This document shows positions 33,283 through 43,170 of a stretch of 64,000 nt of DNA, piece by piece. Both the position numbers and the translations under genes were made by a program. Each line of letters opens with the position of its first letter. The stretch's first letter is position 1. Origin of the DNA: Diatrype stigma (lineage: Eukaryota; Ascomycota; Sordariomycetes; Xylariales; Diatrypaceae); the NCBI GenBank assembly GCA_022225965.2, contig JAKJXP020000014.1, positions 496,001 to 560,000 of the forward strand, written 5' to 3'. Under the pieces are notes generated by a model. That model saw only the letters and a program-made list of their open reading frames with translations. It had not been told where the DNA came from and ran no database searches.

Positions 33283-35769
33283 TCATGCGGGCAACTCCGC
33301 CGCGAAGTGAAGAGGCTCGCAAGCCTCCAACTCCTGCGCCTGCCCCACCGCCTGGTGGTGGGGAGGGGGGTGGCCAGGCGAAGGCAGAGGAGGGCTCGCG
33401 AAACTGCCGCTATGCGCGTCAGCAGCAGCAGCAGCAGCCGTCAGCTCGGCCGTCAGCGTCGGTTTCCGGCGCACGGGCTTGCCATGCCACTGGCCCATGA
33501 TGTGCCGGGACTTCTTGAAGTCCGCCAGAGGGCTGCTGAACCCGGTGGCGGTGGCGGCGGGCGTGGTGGCGGTGGCCGCCCGCCCCGTGTAGTCGGGCTT
33601 CTGCGCCTCGGCCCAGGGGGTGGTGTCGGCCTCGTCGGCGACGTGCTGGTCCGCCCCCGCCTGGCACAGGACGAGGACGGCGTCGGCGCGGCCCCAGAGC
33701 ACCGCCAGGTGCAGGGGCGTCTGGCCCCGCGCGTCCTGCGCGTTCGGGTCCGCCCCCTTCTTGACCAGCGCCCGCGTGAGCGTCGCCGCGGCCTCCAGGT
33801 CGCCGTACAGCAGCGCCGTGTGCAGCGGGGTGCGCCCGGCGACGTCCGCCAGGTTGGGGTCCGCGCCGAGCGCCAGCAGGTAGCACACCATCGGCACGTC
33901 GCCGTACGCAACGTACTTGTGCAGCAGCGTCTCTTGGTTGCTGTCCCGCATGTTGATGTCGGCGCCGGCCTTGCGCAGGCAGCCCAGCAGATCGGGGGAG
34001 CGGGAGGAGGCCATCAGGAGGGTGCTGAAGCTCTCGTTGGGGTTGGCCCCGGCCTCGAAGAGGGACTGGCAGATCGGCACGCTGCCGGATTTCACGGCGA
34101 CGTGAAGCAGCGTCTCCTTAATCGCTGTGATTTGGTTGAGGAACTGGGCCCCCAGTCGGAGCAGCGCGGTGGTGGCCTCGACGTGGCTCCGTGCGGCGGC
34201 GTACCAGATGGGCGGCTTTATGTTCGCTTTCGGCGGCACTCCGCTGACCTTGGCGCCGGCGCCCACGAGGACCTGGAGACAGTTCGCGCAACCGAAGTCG
34301 GCTGCGTAGTGCAGGGGCGTGAGACCAAATCGGTCTACAGAGTTTGGGTTGGCGCCAGCCTTGGTTAGCACATGTACGATACTACAAAGCCCCAGAGAAG
34401 CGGCCATGTGCATGGCCGTGAGGCCGTCTTGCTTTTCTACGACGATGTTCTTGCTCCACCGGTGCTGCATGATCTCTTCCACCTTCTCGGATTCCTTGTG
34501 AATGATGGCGTCCCACATTTTCTTGTCGCCTATCTTGAAGTCCGACTTCACTATATCGTCTGCTGGGTCGTCGGTAAACCGATTTCGGTATCTTGTTTTC
34601 TTAGTTGTATTACCAACTAGGGTTATCGATCTCCAGGCAGGCGTAAGGCCCGTAGTATAGCTGCCGACTCTGGCTCTGAACTCCTCGGGATATAATACAT
34701 CCCCTTGGACCCCGTTATCGAACAATGGCGCCTCTTTATCTTTCCCCAAAAGAACCATTGACTTATTTTTCCGTGAAAATAGGCCTGACTTAGGCCGTCC
34801 ATCCGGATTGGTGCGCGGTAAGTCTTCTGAGGCTTTGCTAGTATCTGTCGGGCTTGTTGTATTGGCCAACGAGGGTGTTGATTCTGAGGGCCTGGCCCCA
34901 TTTCTTTGGGCGACGGAATTGAGATAAGGCCCCAGAGGGTTGTTCACAGCAGTTTGCGGTCTTGAGCTTACCAAGGCAAGAGATGATCCAGACTGGTCAT
35001 CCAAGCTATCAAGCTGAGAGAGTGGGCGTCGCGCAGGGCTGAACGCATTTCGTCTCAGTGGTAGCGATGGACCCGCGGATGCTTCTGGTGATCTGGCGGA
35101 ACCAACCGAGTGATCCCGGGAGTCTGAAGCAGAACCAGCGCTAGGCTGCGTAGAAGTATGATAAGTAGTGCCATCCGATGTTGAACCAGCTTCATTAGGG
35201 ATTCTCAGTTCATAGGGTGGAGGCGAGTCAAAACCAGTTGTGACCCCAGCGTCTATGTAAGTAAAGGCGTCATCTCGAGCAGCATCCAAGTCTCGTTTAT
35301 GGCGGAGTTTGGTAAGATGTTGTGATTTCTCATCGAGCCTGGCGATACTGATATACACGCCTATGGCTTTCACCTGCTTCATGAGACGTTCTTCGCTGGC
35401 AGAGATTTCTGAGCTGTCCCACATGCTTTGAACGGTGCTCCACGAACAGCCAGGTTGGCCGGTGGCATTGCTTTCCAACCTCGAGACACGCCTTTGTGCA
35501 TCATTGACCACGGCTCGGATTGCGCTGAAATAAAGGTCTAGAGCAATCAAATCATCCTGTCGCTGGATCGCTGGCGGGTCGCTGTCGAGAAAAGAAAGAA
35601 TCTGGTCTAGACTCAGCTTTGCTGATGCCGCTTGGGCCTGCAATCGTCTCAACTCGTTCGGCGCATCGCTGTAACGTCGTAGCAGGCGGTTGATCAAGAC
35701 AGCCGATGTTCCCGCAGTCCCAACTAAATCAGCACAGACGGCTGCGAGATCCAGTGCGGATACATCCAT
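33283..35769 (-). CDS. Ankyrin-repeat protein with STAND-type N-terminal domain
   Basis: Single-exon 828-aa protein. Residues 1-160 are helical and resemble the fungal STAND N-terminal domain (PF17111 type), starting DVSALDLAAVCADLVGTAGTSAVLI. A Ser/Pro-rich disordered segment follows (about 180-340). Residues about 447-720 hold roughly eight ankyrin repeats with clear cores such as FGLTPLHYAADFG, AGRTPLHTALLYGD and RGQTPLHLAVLWGRADAV. The C-terminal tail is Ala/His/Pro-rich. There is no NACHT or NB-ARC NTPase between the two ends, so this is not a full STAND receptor. Possible roles are signalling scaffold or heterokaryon-incompatibility partner; both are inference. The ankyrin half is much more GC-rich than the N-terminal half. 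Confidence 0.85.
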   Translation of the reverse strand: MDVSALDLAAVCADLVGTAGTSAVLINRLLRRYSDAPNELRRLQAQAASAKLSLDQILSFLDSDPPAIQRQDDLIALDLYFSAIRAVVNDAQRRVSRLESNATGQPGCSWSTVQSMWDSSEISASEERLMKQVKAIGVYISIARLDEKSQHLTKLRHKRDLDAARDDAFTYIDAGVTTGFDSPPPYELRIPNEAGSTSDGTTYHTSTQPSAGSASDSRDHSVGSARSPEASAGPSLPLRRNAFSPARRPLSQLDSLDDQSGSSLALVSSRPQTAVNNPLGPYLNSVAQRNGARPSESTPSLANTTSPTDTSKASEDLPRTNPDGRPKSGLFSRKNKSMVLLGKDKEAPLFDNGVQGDVLYPEEFRARVGSYTTGLTPAWRSITLVGNTTKKTRYRNRFTDDPADDIVKSDFKIGDKKMWDAIIHKESEKVEEIMQHRWSKNIVVEKQDGLTAMHMAASLGLCSIVHVLTKAGANPNSVDRFGLTPLHYAADFGCANCLQVLVGAGAKVSGVPPKANIKPPIWYAAARSHVEATTALLRLGAQFLNQITAIKETLLHVAVKSGSVPICQSLFEAGANPNESFSTLLMASSRSPDLLGCLRKAGADINMRDSNQETLLHKYVAYGDVPMVCYLLALGADPNLADVAGRTPLHTALLYGDLEAAATLTRALVKKGADPNAQDARGQTPLHLAVLWGRADAVLVLCQAGADQHVADEADTTPWAEAQKPDYTGRAATATTPAATATGFSSPLADFKKSRHIMGQWHGKPVRRKPTLTAELTAAAAAADAHSGSFASPPLPSPGHPPPHHQAVGQAQELEACEPLHFAAELPA

Positions 35770-36786
35770 AGATTCCGTCTGAGACTGTTTGGCTTACACT
35801 GGTTGGAGTGATAGCTCAGTCGGACAAAAGGCATATATTTCTGCATACAATAGGGTTCAGGGGTTATCAGAAGCTTTCATCGTATATAGTCGTATTTCTA
35901 GGTACAGATTCTAGGTATGGCGGAATCTCGAGAACTACCCACCAAACGGGTGCTTTCAATTGGTAATGGGGACCCTGGCAATAAAAAAAGAATCAAGAAG
36001 GCAATCGACTATCTACTAGCCGGGCAGAGTTGTTGATATATGTATGTGAATATCTCTGGCAGTTGTGAGGCGCAGGGCTGATACCGCTGATACCCACGCT
36101 GCGTAAGGATTGTCATTCGCGGGTCCGGGTCACGGCCCCACTGCCCTCTACGTGTATCATTATGTGTGTACAACAACGATGTCCGGGTGGCTACCCGGTT
36201 GAACTTGGAAGGGTGCAGGATAGGCAAAGTCCGACTGGATAGACAGGCACTTAGGCTGTTGGGCACTAAGTTTGGGGGCTGAAGGAGAGAAGGGACATGT
36301 GCTGGGGCATACCATATTTTACAGACTCATATTTTGGCAGAGGCATAGAGACACAACCGGCCAAGAGAGGCCGACGTCTCCCACTTGGAGCATCGGATTC
36401 GTATATCGTTTGTGAATAACAGCGGAAAATTCCACATGTACGAAGTACGAAACCGCGAGTATTGCGTAAGAACCTTGGAACTTGCATGGGTAGGAGACCT
36501 ACATACACACTAGCATATGTACTATTACCTATGCAGGTAGTCATGTATGTAGCGTACAATGTACTTGACTTCACTAACTGTTTGAGGGAAGGCGGTGAAG
36601 ACAATCCACGGCAGAACCCCACGCGTGCAGGAACGCCCAGAAAAAAAAGTTGCTAGCTTTGGTTAACGAGCAGCGAAAGCTTTGCGCTGAACTCTAACGC
36701 CTTGAGCCGCTGGGGAAAATAAAAATCTAAGCTGAGCAAACTTGGTCTACCCCAAAGTCTGCCCCAAAGCTCATTGATTGCCAACG
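35770..36786. promoter_or_regulatory. Divergent region between ankyrin gene and ERB1
   Basis: About 1 kb holding both promoters. No ORF with features. An A-rich patch precedes the ERB1 start. Confidence 0.4.
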
Positions 36787-39157
36787 ATGTCTTCAACGAA
36801 ACCTACTACGAAGCGGAAGGCTTCTATGGTCGAATCAGAAGCAATAGACCAAGCTCATTCAGACGATGAATTCGGAGATGGTCTACTGGAAGGTGTGCTC
36901 GAGGGCGAATCCGACGACGAAGATGACGACTATTCCGATGACGATGAGGAAGACGACAACGAACTGGATCGCTCAGATCTTGATAGCGTCGAAGGAGAAG
37001 AGGACGACGATGCTTTAGAAAGTGACGATATACCGACAGATGACGAGGCGCCGAAATCTAATCAATTGGCCAACGGGACTGCTAGGCTGAGCCTACAAGA
37101 CGACGTAGAGCCTAACTATAGAATCGAGACGGATGCGAACGGCAACGAAAGATACGTCTACGAGGAGATTGACCCGGTCTATGATTCCGACGACTCTGAT
37201 GCGCAAGAACCTGCGAATACAATTGGCGACATTCCCCTCTCCTTCTACGATTCGTACCCGCATATTGGCTACGATATCAATGGCAAGAAGATCATGCGCC
37301 CAGCCACTGGCGAGGCTTTAGATGCTTTACTAGACAGCATAGAGGTGCCAAGGGGATGGACTGGTCTCACAGATCCTGCCACCGGGAAGCCCCTGAATCT
37401 GAGCCAGGATGAACTAGAACTCCTTCGTCGTGTACAAATGGGCGAAGTTCCGGAAGAGGGATACGACCCATACCCCGTAAGTAACACCGCATCGCCGACG
37501 TCGAGGCATGCTAACAGTGCAACAGGATACAATAGAGTGGTTCACGAGTTTCCAAGAGACCATGCCGCTGAGTGCCGCTCCGGAGCCGAAACGACGTTTC
37601 CTTCCCTCCAAACATGAACAAAAGCGGATCATGAAACTAGTGAAGGCGATCAAGGAGGGTCGCATATTACCATACAAACCACCCGAGGAAAAGCAGAAAG
37701 AGGAAGAGGAGAAGGAGGAACAGTACTTTGACATATGGTCCGACGAACAACCCAGGCCACCCAACGTAATGCATATACCCGCTCCCAAGGTAGCTCCTCC
37801 GGGCTACGATGAGAGCTACAATCCACCCCCCGAGTACCTTCCCTCAGAGGAGGAGAGAAAGAAGTGGGAGGAGGCCGATCCTGAAGAGCGGGAAAAGGAG
37901 TATCTCCCGCAGAAATATGACAGTCTGCGCAGAACCCCAGCTTACGGCAGTTTCATCAATGAACGCTTTGAGCGATGCTTGGATCTGTATTTGGCACCAC
38001 GCGTGCGCAAGAGCAGGCTGAACATCGATCCCTCATCACTACTACCTAAACTCCCCCGACCGGAGGAGCTTAGGCCGTTCCCTACTGTGGCATCGATAGA
38101 GTTCAGCGGTCACGAAGGCAGGGTTAGATCCGTCTCGATAGACCCTACGGGACAATGGCTTGCCAGTGGTGGTGACGATGGCACTGTGAGAGTGTGGGGT
38201 CTTGCAGATGGTAAACAGCAGTGGATGGTGAAACTCAGCAGCGACGAGCCTGTGGATGCAGTACGGTGGCGGCCAGCGCCAGATGCTTCTATTCTCTCAG
38301 CAGCCGTGAGCGAAGATATATTCTTCATGGTACCATCATATGGAAACCCGGAACTGGAGCAAGCTAGTCGCGATGTTCTTGACGCCGGTTTCGGATATGC
38401 TACGAACGGCAAACAGTTGACCACTGCAGCTGGTGCCCGAAAGGACCCGCCCGGGAAATGGGCGCGCCCCGGCAGCCGACTGGAGGACGAAGGTGTTCTA
38501 CTGAAAGCTACTGTCCGATCACCGATCAAGACGATACACTGGCACCGACGAGGTGATTACTTCTGCACTGTATCTCCAACGGGACAAAGAAGTTCGGTCG
38601 CTATCCATACCTTATCGAAGCATCTTACCCAGATTCCCTTCCGGAAGCTGCCTGGCTTGGCACAGACGGCTCAGTTCCACCCATCTCGCCCGCTATTCTT
38701 CGTGGCTACCCAAAGGGCAATTCGCTGCTATGATCTCCAGAAACAGGAGCTCATCAAAGCTCTACAGCCTGGAGCTCGCTGGATTTCTTCCTTCGACATC
38801 CACCCCGGCGGCGACAACCTCGTAGTTGGTTCATATGATCGACGAGTGTGTTGGCACGATCTCGAACTGTCGATTCGGCCCTACAAAACGATGCGCTTCC
38901 ACACGCAGGCTGTTCGGGCCGTGAAGTTCCACCGAAGCTATCCGCTCTTCGCTGACGCGAGTGATGATGGTAGCTTACAGATCTTCCACGGCAAGGTGGT
39001 GAACGACCTTATGGAAGATCCGACTATCGTACCTGTCAAGATGCTCAAGGGTCACAAAGTGGTCAATAAGCTTGGTATCATGGACATAGACTGGCATCCT
39101 CAACATCCTTGGGTCGTCAGTGCCGGTGCTGATGGGACATGTCGGTTATGGACGTAG
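36787..39157 (+). CDS. ERB1: Ribosome biogenesis protein ERB1 (BOP1)
   Basis: Nucleolar component of the PeBoW (Nop7-Erb1-Ytm1) complex needed for 27S pre-rRNA processing and 60S subunit assembly. Exons 36787-37476 and 37526-39157 join in phase 0 across a 49-nt intron (GTAAGT, GCTAAC, CAACAG) to give 773 aa, near the yeast length of about 800. The N-terminus is strongly acidic (residues 20-90, Asp/Glu runs). The BOP1NT domain starts near residue 125 with [13 protein letters not shown] and [21 protein letters not shown] and runs to about 400. WD40 repeats fill the rest, for example [31 protein letters not shown] and the final [12 protein letters not shown]. The reading ATG is the first in good context; the intron falls inside BOP1NT. 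Confidence 0.97.
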
Positions 39158-40714
39158 GTTTCGAAATGGCACGATGCATCAGCTGTTTCGCCCTCAGCTT
39201 TGCCGAACCGATCGAATCAGGCCGTGTCGGGGGAGGGGAAAGTCATGTCAAGCGACGGCGTTCAAAAGGAAGTAGTCCTCACATATACTTGGGGCCATTT
39301 ATCAAACAATGCAAAGTCATTCCAACATTTCAACTTAACAAAGTTCGCAAGTGCCTTCTGCTCCGTCCCGTCGTCATTATTGTAGATCCTACCGCGTCGA
39401 TCTCGATCTCGATCTCCACTATTGCAGGGCGATAGATACTAGTAATAAGCAGCTTATGTCCAATTGCAGACCAGACCTGTATCATGACCCTATTGTTTCG
39501 GCTTTGTCGGGTGTTCACATCCGTAGTAGCACCCCTCCCCCTTTCAGCCTATAGCTTACGCATGAAAGCCAAATCCTGTTCTGTTCGTCATCGGTAAGGC
39601 ATCCATCCATTCGGAGATGGATACCCAACCTCCTGTTCCTCTCAAAACTAGGATGAGCTGCGCCTCGTTTTTGGATGTTGGTTCTTACTTATTGTTATGT
39701 TACGTTGCGTGCCTACACAATCCCCCCTTACATCATTCATGGCCTTGGGAATTATTTCGCTGGTGGCACCATCCTCGGCCGAGCAACACATGAGAGTAGT
39801 GCGATTCCTTCAAGCCACACCGGTATATTCGGGCAGCTCCTTGATTTTCTGAAGACCAGTCAAGCAGTCTAAGGAAGACTTTATCACAGACTCCTTTTGA
39901 ATGAATGTTCAACCCTCTTTTCTCGAAACCAGTATCGCAGTTCGTTTGCCATCTTCAACTATAGACACCACGTCAGTGCGGAACACTCTTCTTGACTGTT
40001 CGAGGCTCGAGTTAGTCTCTCGATTAAAGCAATATCGCTTCCCTTCTTTGGCTGAACCTTGATCCACGGTCTTTGCCACAGCCCTTGAAGGATAACCAAT
40101 ACAATACTTGTGAACCACGTCGATGCCCTCGGAGCGTCTGTTCGGTTCAGTCTTGTCTCTACCGACGAGGATACCAGACAAGTAGTGACCATGGGAACTG
40201 GTTCTATCCAGAACCCCTCGTCAACCGAATCGGGCGTGATATTTGAGCCCAAATAAATTTCCACACAGCCGGTGGGGGCACGGCAAGACGATTTAAGTTG
40301 GTGAGAGGCTGCCCTCGTCACGTCAATCCGGGACACCGTCGTTGTGGATTCGATACATATGAAAGAATACTGAGTTATCTGTATATACAGTCTCTCATTA
40401 TCGCCATCGCCGAATCGAGGGCTAAGATGCCTGATCCGAACCAGAGTTGTTCCTTTGCACACCATACTCATTCACGAAGGGGCAAACGAGGTATAATATT
40501 CATAAGAATACTCCGGTCCGTCCCTATTCTCCACAGCAAGATCCGCTGCCAAGCAGATCGATTCTTTCTTGAGAACCCACGATATGCTTATGCCAAGCGA
40601 CGAATGTTAAGGGTATTAATTACACGGAACCACAGCATTCATTGAAACCCTCCCAGCTGGCTGATCTCAGCCCGATAATGACAGTTGTCTGCTCGCCTTT
40701 GTTTTTTGTTTTTT

Positions 40715-40785
<71 letters not shown>

Positions 40786-42510
40786 TAGTCAACCAGTCAC
40801 CCGAACGGGTAGAGGAGAGGGTAAGGGGCCCTGGGATGATATATAATACTGGTTCTCTGAGGACTTGAAGAGCATTGTCTTTCGCCAACCTTTTCAAAGC
40901 TACCCATCATCAGAATAAATAGGACCGATGACAGGGGTGAGGGTGTTCACCGACCACCGACTCCTGTCAAATGCTCCTAGGAGAATCTCACGACGACTGA
41001 AGTACTTCTTCTTCTCGTACCCATGCTTAACCACTCGCTGAAATTTGGTTTCTCTGGGTAGGCTAGATGGCATATAACAGCTGACCAGAACTGAGGCAAA
41101 ACAACAAGAAGAGGGAAAGAAAGAAAGGGCAGCATTATATTTACCTACTCATCGCTTGAGGATCAGAACGTCAAAACTACAGGACCATCTAGGAGGTTTG
41201 CTCGCTTACCTGCGTGCGACTCCGAGGATCCCTGTTTCCTGTTCCTTTCCATGATCATTTCCATCTCCAGTACTTGCCAGTGTAAGGGAGAAGCCAACCA
41301 ACCGACCCCCCAAAAAACCAAAAACGAGCGGATATACGAACGATGTATTTCTTTCGCGTACGTGTGTAAGTGCAGGAACAGGAATGCCGTGAACCGTACC
41401 CGTTAGAAGGGGGTGGATGGCGTCTGAGCGGCGTTGCTTGGCAGGGAAGAAATCCATTGCCGTGCCGTGCGAACATGCGAACATGCGAACATGCATACAT
41501 GCATGCGCATGTATGAGGGATGCAGGTCTAAAATGCAGGTTTGATGCGATGCGCCGCTATGCAATGCGAGCGATGCATGTCGATGTTAAAAGAATGGACG
41601 AAAAGCCATGCGAATACACAGGCACACACGGGCAGGGGAAAAATAATGGACCGCTACTAAGAAAAGCCGCATTTGTCGACAGGGCTGAGACTACGCCGAG
41701 CTACTTGGTAAACCATATTTGGATGGATAGATGGATGGTGCTATTGGGAAAGAAAGCATCGAAACGGCCGAGTGAATTACGACTCATCACCTCCGATGTT
41801 TCACACTCTTTAACCAGGTTGGAGAAGGTGGCACGAAAGTGCGACGTTATTTGTCAGGACCAGCAGCTCCTTCGGGAAGTCCCGGGGAAACGTGCAACTT
41901 GGTATAAGACGAGGAGCTGTCTGCTTCAATGAGGTGGGGGAGGGGGGTTGGAAGCGAGTGCGGTATTAAGTCGTACTACTTGATGATATGATGGGGAGGA
42001 GGTTCCAAGTGATAAGGCAAGTATATCAAGTTTCACTGTCCCCTTGGCTACTCGGCGTGGAAGTTTGAAATAATATTCCAAGAAATAGTTGGGTATCACG
42101 ACTACACCGTCTCCTTATTGCTCCCTGGTTATACAATCTGCCGACTACATACACAATACGTCGCTCTATGAGACCGGACTACGTCTCAGCCCAAAAGCTC
42201 CCGGGGTATCGGTCTCGAACTTCTTCGAGTCGAGCTCAAGCAAGTGCTTCGCATACCCCGTTCTATCCTGCCCATTTTCGTTCTTTTTGCTGCCTTTTGC
42301 TCTCCTCTCCCTTTTCTTCAAACATGATGTTGGACTACAGGAAGGACAAGAAAAATAAAGGGAGAAAAGAAAATATGTTACAAAGATACACAGTTATCCT
42401 CTGCCATTACGCCCACCGATGGAATATAACAAATGACGGCCCATCCATCAATGTCGTTCATCGTGACGCTCGTCATCAACACCACGGGCCTCATCATCCC
42501 CTTCAACGAG
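39158..42510. other. Gene-poor 3.3-kb region
   Basis: Contains ORFs of up to about 171 codons on both strands (39959-40471 -, 41417-41932 +), but none has a family signature or convincing codon bias. The 41417 frame is built partly on a tandem repeat of GCGAACAT near 41469-41495. A 68-nt poly-T lies at 40716-40783. Confidence 0.4.
40716..40783. repeat. 68-nt poly-T (poly-A on the minus strand)
   Basis: An uninterrupted run of 68 T is preceded by two shorter T6 blocks separated by G. Read on the minus strand it is AATAA followed by a long A tract, which would fit the tail of a retroposed sequence. Slippage or assembly length error is equally possible. Confidence 0.95.
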
Positions 42511-43170
42511 CTAGTCTTGGATGATGAGGTCTGGGCCATATAGGTGGTAAGAATCGGACGAATCCGCGAACTGGCCGCCAGCATCGACGACGAATTCGGC
42601 GGTACGATCCGACTGGGTGGTAGGGGCGGGGACCACATCCCGCGACGAAAGGGTTCCGTGGGTGGTCGCTGCGGTCCTGGGGTGATCGTTCGCCATGATC
42701 ATGCTGGAGCTGATGTCTAGTGAAGGCTCCCCTCCTCTGAAGGGGGTCTGGCCATTCTTGACCCACGCCGCAAGATTGCCTGGATAGGGGCGAGCAGAGC
42801 TTTCGCAATCATGGGCCCTGAGGGCCGGCTCCGTCAGGGGCATGGCGGTGCCCCAGTTGTGAACGTAGTCCCAGCTCAGTATGCCATAGAGATGGGGACG
42901 TATAGGGGGGGCAGGCGTGCCTTCTATGGCAGTGCTGTCGGTGTTGCCCGAGTCCGAACTGGTGAAGGTTCTGCTATGGGAACTGTGCATGGACTGCGGC
43001 TCGGCAACGGGACCGTTCATGTCGGCGGGTGAGAAGTTGCTCGTCATGAGATGGGGAGGGCGTCCCCTGGTGTGCTGGGGCTCGATGTGCTCCGACTCCA
43101 ACGCGGGCAGCTGGTCCGAAAGCCGTCGTGCAAGGGGCTGTTGATCGGGACTTGGATCTTCGTGATGCAT
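42511..43170 (-). CDS. Hypothetical protein, 219 aa
   Basis: I do not recognise this protein. Single open frame from an ATG in good context (CGCCATG) to TGA/TAA-type stop at 42511. It is hydrophilic and rich in Ser, Pro, His and Asp, with no signal peptide or membrane segment. One central block (IRPHLYGILSWDYVHNWG) is more hydrophobic and could be a conserved core. The preceding 100 bp is pyrimidine-rich, as in expressed fungal leaders. It is the only frame in 39-51 kb that looks like a credible gene by composition. It could be a lineage-specific gene or a chance frame. Confidence 0.5.
   Translation of the reverse strand: MHHEDPSPDQQPLARRLSDQLPALESEHIEPQHTRGRPPHLMTSNFSPADMNGPVAEPQSMHSSHSRTFTSSDSGNTDSTAIEGTPAPPIRPHLYGILSWDYVHNWGTAMPLTEPALRAHDCESSARPYPGNLAAWVKNGQTPFRGGEPSLDISSSMIMANDHPRTAATTHGTLSSRDVVPAPTTQSDRTAEFVVDAGGQFADSSDSYHLYGPDLIIQD

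Noticed and set aside
33307..34368. 353-codon plus-strand ORF opposite the ankyrin gene
   Set aside because: Shadow of the ankyrin coding strand, which has clear domain content.
39959..40471. 170-codon minus-strand ORF
   Set aside because: No recognisable family, and the opposite strand is also open; insufficient support for a gene.
41417..41932. 171-codon plus-strand ORF
   Set aside because: Partly encoded by a GCGAACAT/ATGCATGC tandem repeat; Cys/Met/His-rich product looks random.
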